In this document: positions 4,686 through 5,490 of the stretch, piece after piece
How the letters are laid out: the number at the start of each line of letters is the position of its first letter
Numbering within the stretch: position 1 is the stretch's first letter
Assembly: GCA_020723545.1 (NCBI GenBank)
Contig: DYIS01000192.1
Coordinates: forward strand, 1-5,490
Source of the DNA: Ktedonobacter racemifer
GTDB taxonomy: Bacteria > Chloroflexota > DTOL01 > JACQYG01
DNA length: 5,490 bases
Direction: 5' to 3'
Notes under the pieces: model-generated
What the model was told of the DNA's origin: nothing
Seen by the model: only the letters and a program-made list of their open reading frames with translations
Databases searched by the model: none
Made by a program: the position numbers and the translations under genes

Positions 4686-5490
4686 TCACTCTCCTCGTAA
4701 AACTACCGCCGCCTCGACGGCGAGCGCGCGCTGCACAGGAATCACACTTCCAATCACGGCGACGGTCACGGCAATTGCAAGCGCGCTTACCCCAACCCAC
4801 CCATTGGGCGCGACCGCAGACGCAAAGACGCTCTGTGCGATGATTTGTGCGAACGCGAATCCCAGCGCGTAGCCGACGATTCCTCCCACAATGCCAATCG
4901 CCCCTGCTTCGGCGAGAAAGAGCGCGCCGATACGCCGCGCCTCCGCGCCGATCGCTTTCATCAAGCCGATCTCGCGCCTCCGCTCCAACATCACCGTCAT
5001 CATCGTCGCGCCGACGCTCACTGCTGCTGCCATCAGGACGATTGCGGCGATGAGCGCGAGCAGCAACTGCACGCGGCGGATCAACGCGACCTCGCCTTCC
5101 GCGATTTGCCGCACCGTTTTCGCCTGCGCGTCGGGAATCGCTTGCTCCAGGGCGCGCGCGGTCTCCTCAATCGGCACTTGGGTGCCAAGCGCGCTTATTT
5201 GCACGAGGCTCACCAGCCCTGGGCGATTCGCCACCTGCTGCGCGGCGGCGAGCGATACGAAAATTTGATCGTCTTCCGCCCCGCCCGTACTCAAGATACC
5301 CGCGATGCGTAAAGTCTTGTTCGATTCGCGATAGCGCACCGTAATTTCGTCACCCACCTTGACACGCCATTTTTCTGCGACGTTCGCGCCGACCAGCGCA
5401 GAAGCGTTGTCATCATTCGCGGGGGCGGCGCCTTCAATTTTCCACCACGAATTCACGCGCGTCGCGGCGTCGAACCATGTCCCTACGAGC
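4686..5490 (-). CDS. FtsX-like ABC transporter permease (MacB-type), 5' end outside window
   Basis: The frame is open to the right edge, so the visible 267 residues are the C-terminal part of a longer membrane protein. The first roughly 140 visible residues are a soluble MacB periplasmic-core-like region with SALVGANVAEKWRVKVGD and ILSTGGAEDDQIFVSL. Three hydrophobic segments then follow, at about 5066-4992 (LLLALIAAIVLMAAAVSVGA), 4919-4839 (AGAIGIVGGIVGYALGFAFA) and 4799-4722 (VGVSALAIAVTVAVIGSVIP). Between the first two is the cytosolic loop MLERRREIGLMKAIGA (155-170, counted from the GTG at 5456), the contact with the ATPase in this family. An in-frame GTG at 5456 is not a real start, because family-like sequence (GTWFDAATR) continues upstream. 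It ends 2 bases before the ATPase gene, with that gene's ribosome binding site inside its final codons. The substrate cannot be read from the sequence. Confidence 0.9.
   Translation of the reverse strand, partial: LVGTWFDAATRVNSWWKIEGAAPANDDNASALVGANVAEKWRVKVGDEITVRYRESNKTLRIAGILSTGGAEDDQIFVSLAAAQQVANRPGLVSLVQISALGTQVPIEETARALEQAIPDAQAKTVRQIAEGEVALIRRVQLLLALIAAIVLMAAAVSVGATMMTVMLERRREIGLMKAIGAEARRIGALFLAEAGAIGIVGGIVGYALGFAFAQIIAQSVFASAVAPNGWVGVSALAIAVTVAVIGSVIPVQRALAVEAAVVLRGE

Noticed and set aside
5454..5456. GTG at 5456 as the start of a 256-residue permease
   Set aside because: Coding continues in frame to the window edge with plausible family sequence, and a MacB-type permease needs an N-terminal membrane segment that is absent here.

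Overview
The window holds five protein-coding genes (one running off the right edge). All are on the minus strand, in two blocks that look unlike each other, separated by what appears to be the remains of an insertion sequence.

Block 1 (47-3768) is a compact UMP-biosynthesis operon, transcribed right to left: promoter, leader with a Rho-independent terminator/attenuator, pyrC (dihydroorotase), pyrB (aspartate carbamoyltransferase) and pyrF-pyrE (OMP decarboxylase fused to orotate phosphoribosyltransferase). pyrC and pyrB overlap by 4 bases (ATGA), and pyrB and pyrFE are 1 base apart, so translation is probably coupled. Together they cover ring formation from carbamoyl phosphate and aspartate to dihydroorotate, and then orotate to UMP. 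Carbamoyl-phosphate synthetase, dihydroorotate dehydrogenase, PyrI and PyrR are not in the window. The dihydroorotase is of the CAD type, and the OPRT domain resembles that of eukaryotic UMP synthase but sits after a bacterial type-2 decarboxylase (PyrF-PyrE order).

The most interesting stretch is the roughly 220-base pyr leader (about 3515-3733). A strong promoter (TTGACA, 17 bp, TAGAGT with an extended TG) is followed almost immediately by an ATG. This opens a 57-codon frame whose stop codon lies inside the 5' arm of a perfect 10-bp terminator hairpin with a six-U tract, directly before pyrC. This layout suggests attenuation coupled to translation of a leader peptide, comparable in principle to E. 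coli pyrBI, with an unusual (near-)leaderless start.

The junction (about 3778-3945) carries a short frame resembling a transposase C-terminus (probably ISL3 family) ending inside an ISL3-like terminal repeat. This IS end lies only about 10 bp upstream of the pyr -35 box.

Block 2 (3946-5490) is the end of a MacB/LolD-like ABC transporter operon: the C-terminal part of an FtsX-type permease, then its ATPase. In the stretches I translated by hand, Ala codons here are mostly GCG/GCA, whereas block 1 prefers GCC, which suggests a different origin.

The organism is a GC-rich bacterium. The PyrF-PyrE fusion and CAD-like PyrC would fit Chloroflexota or a related deep-branching phylum, but this is a weak inference. 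Bases 1-46, downstream of pyrFE, show no clear gene or terminator.
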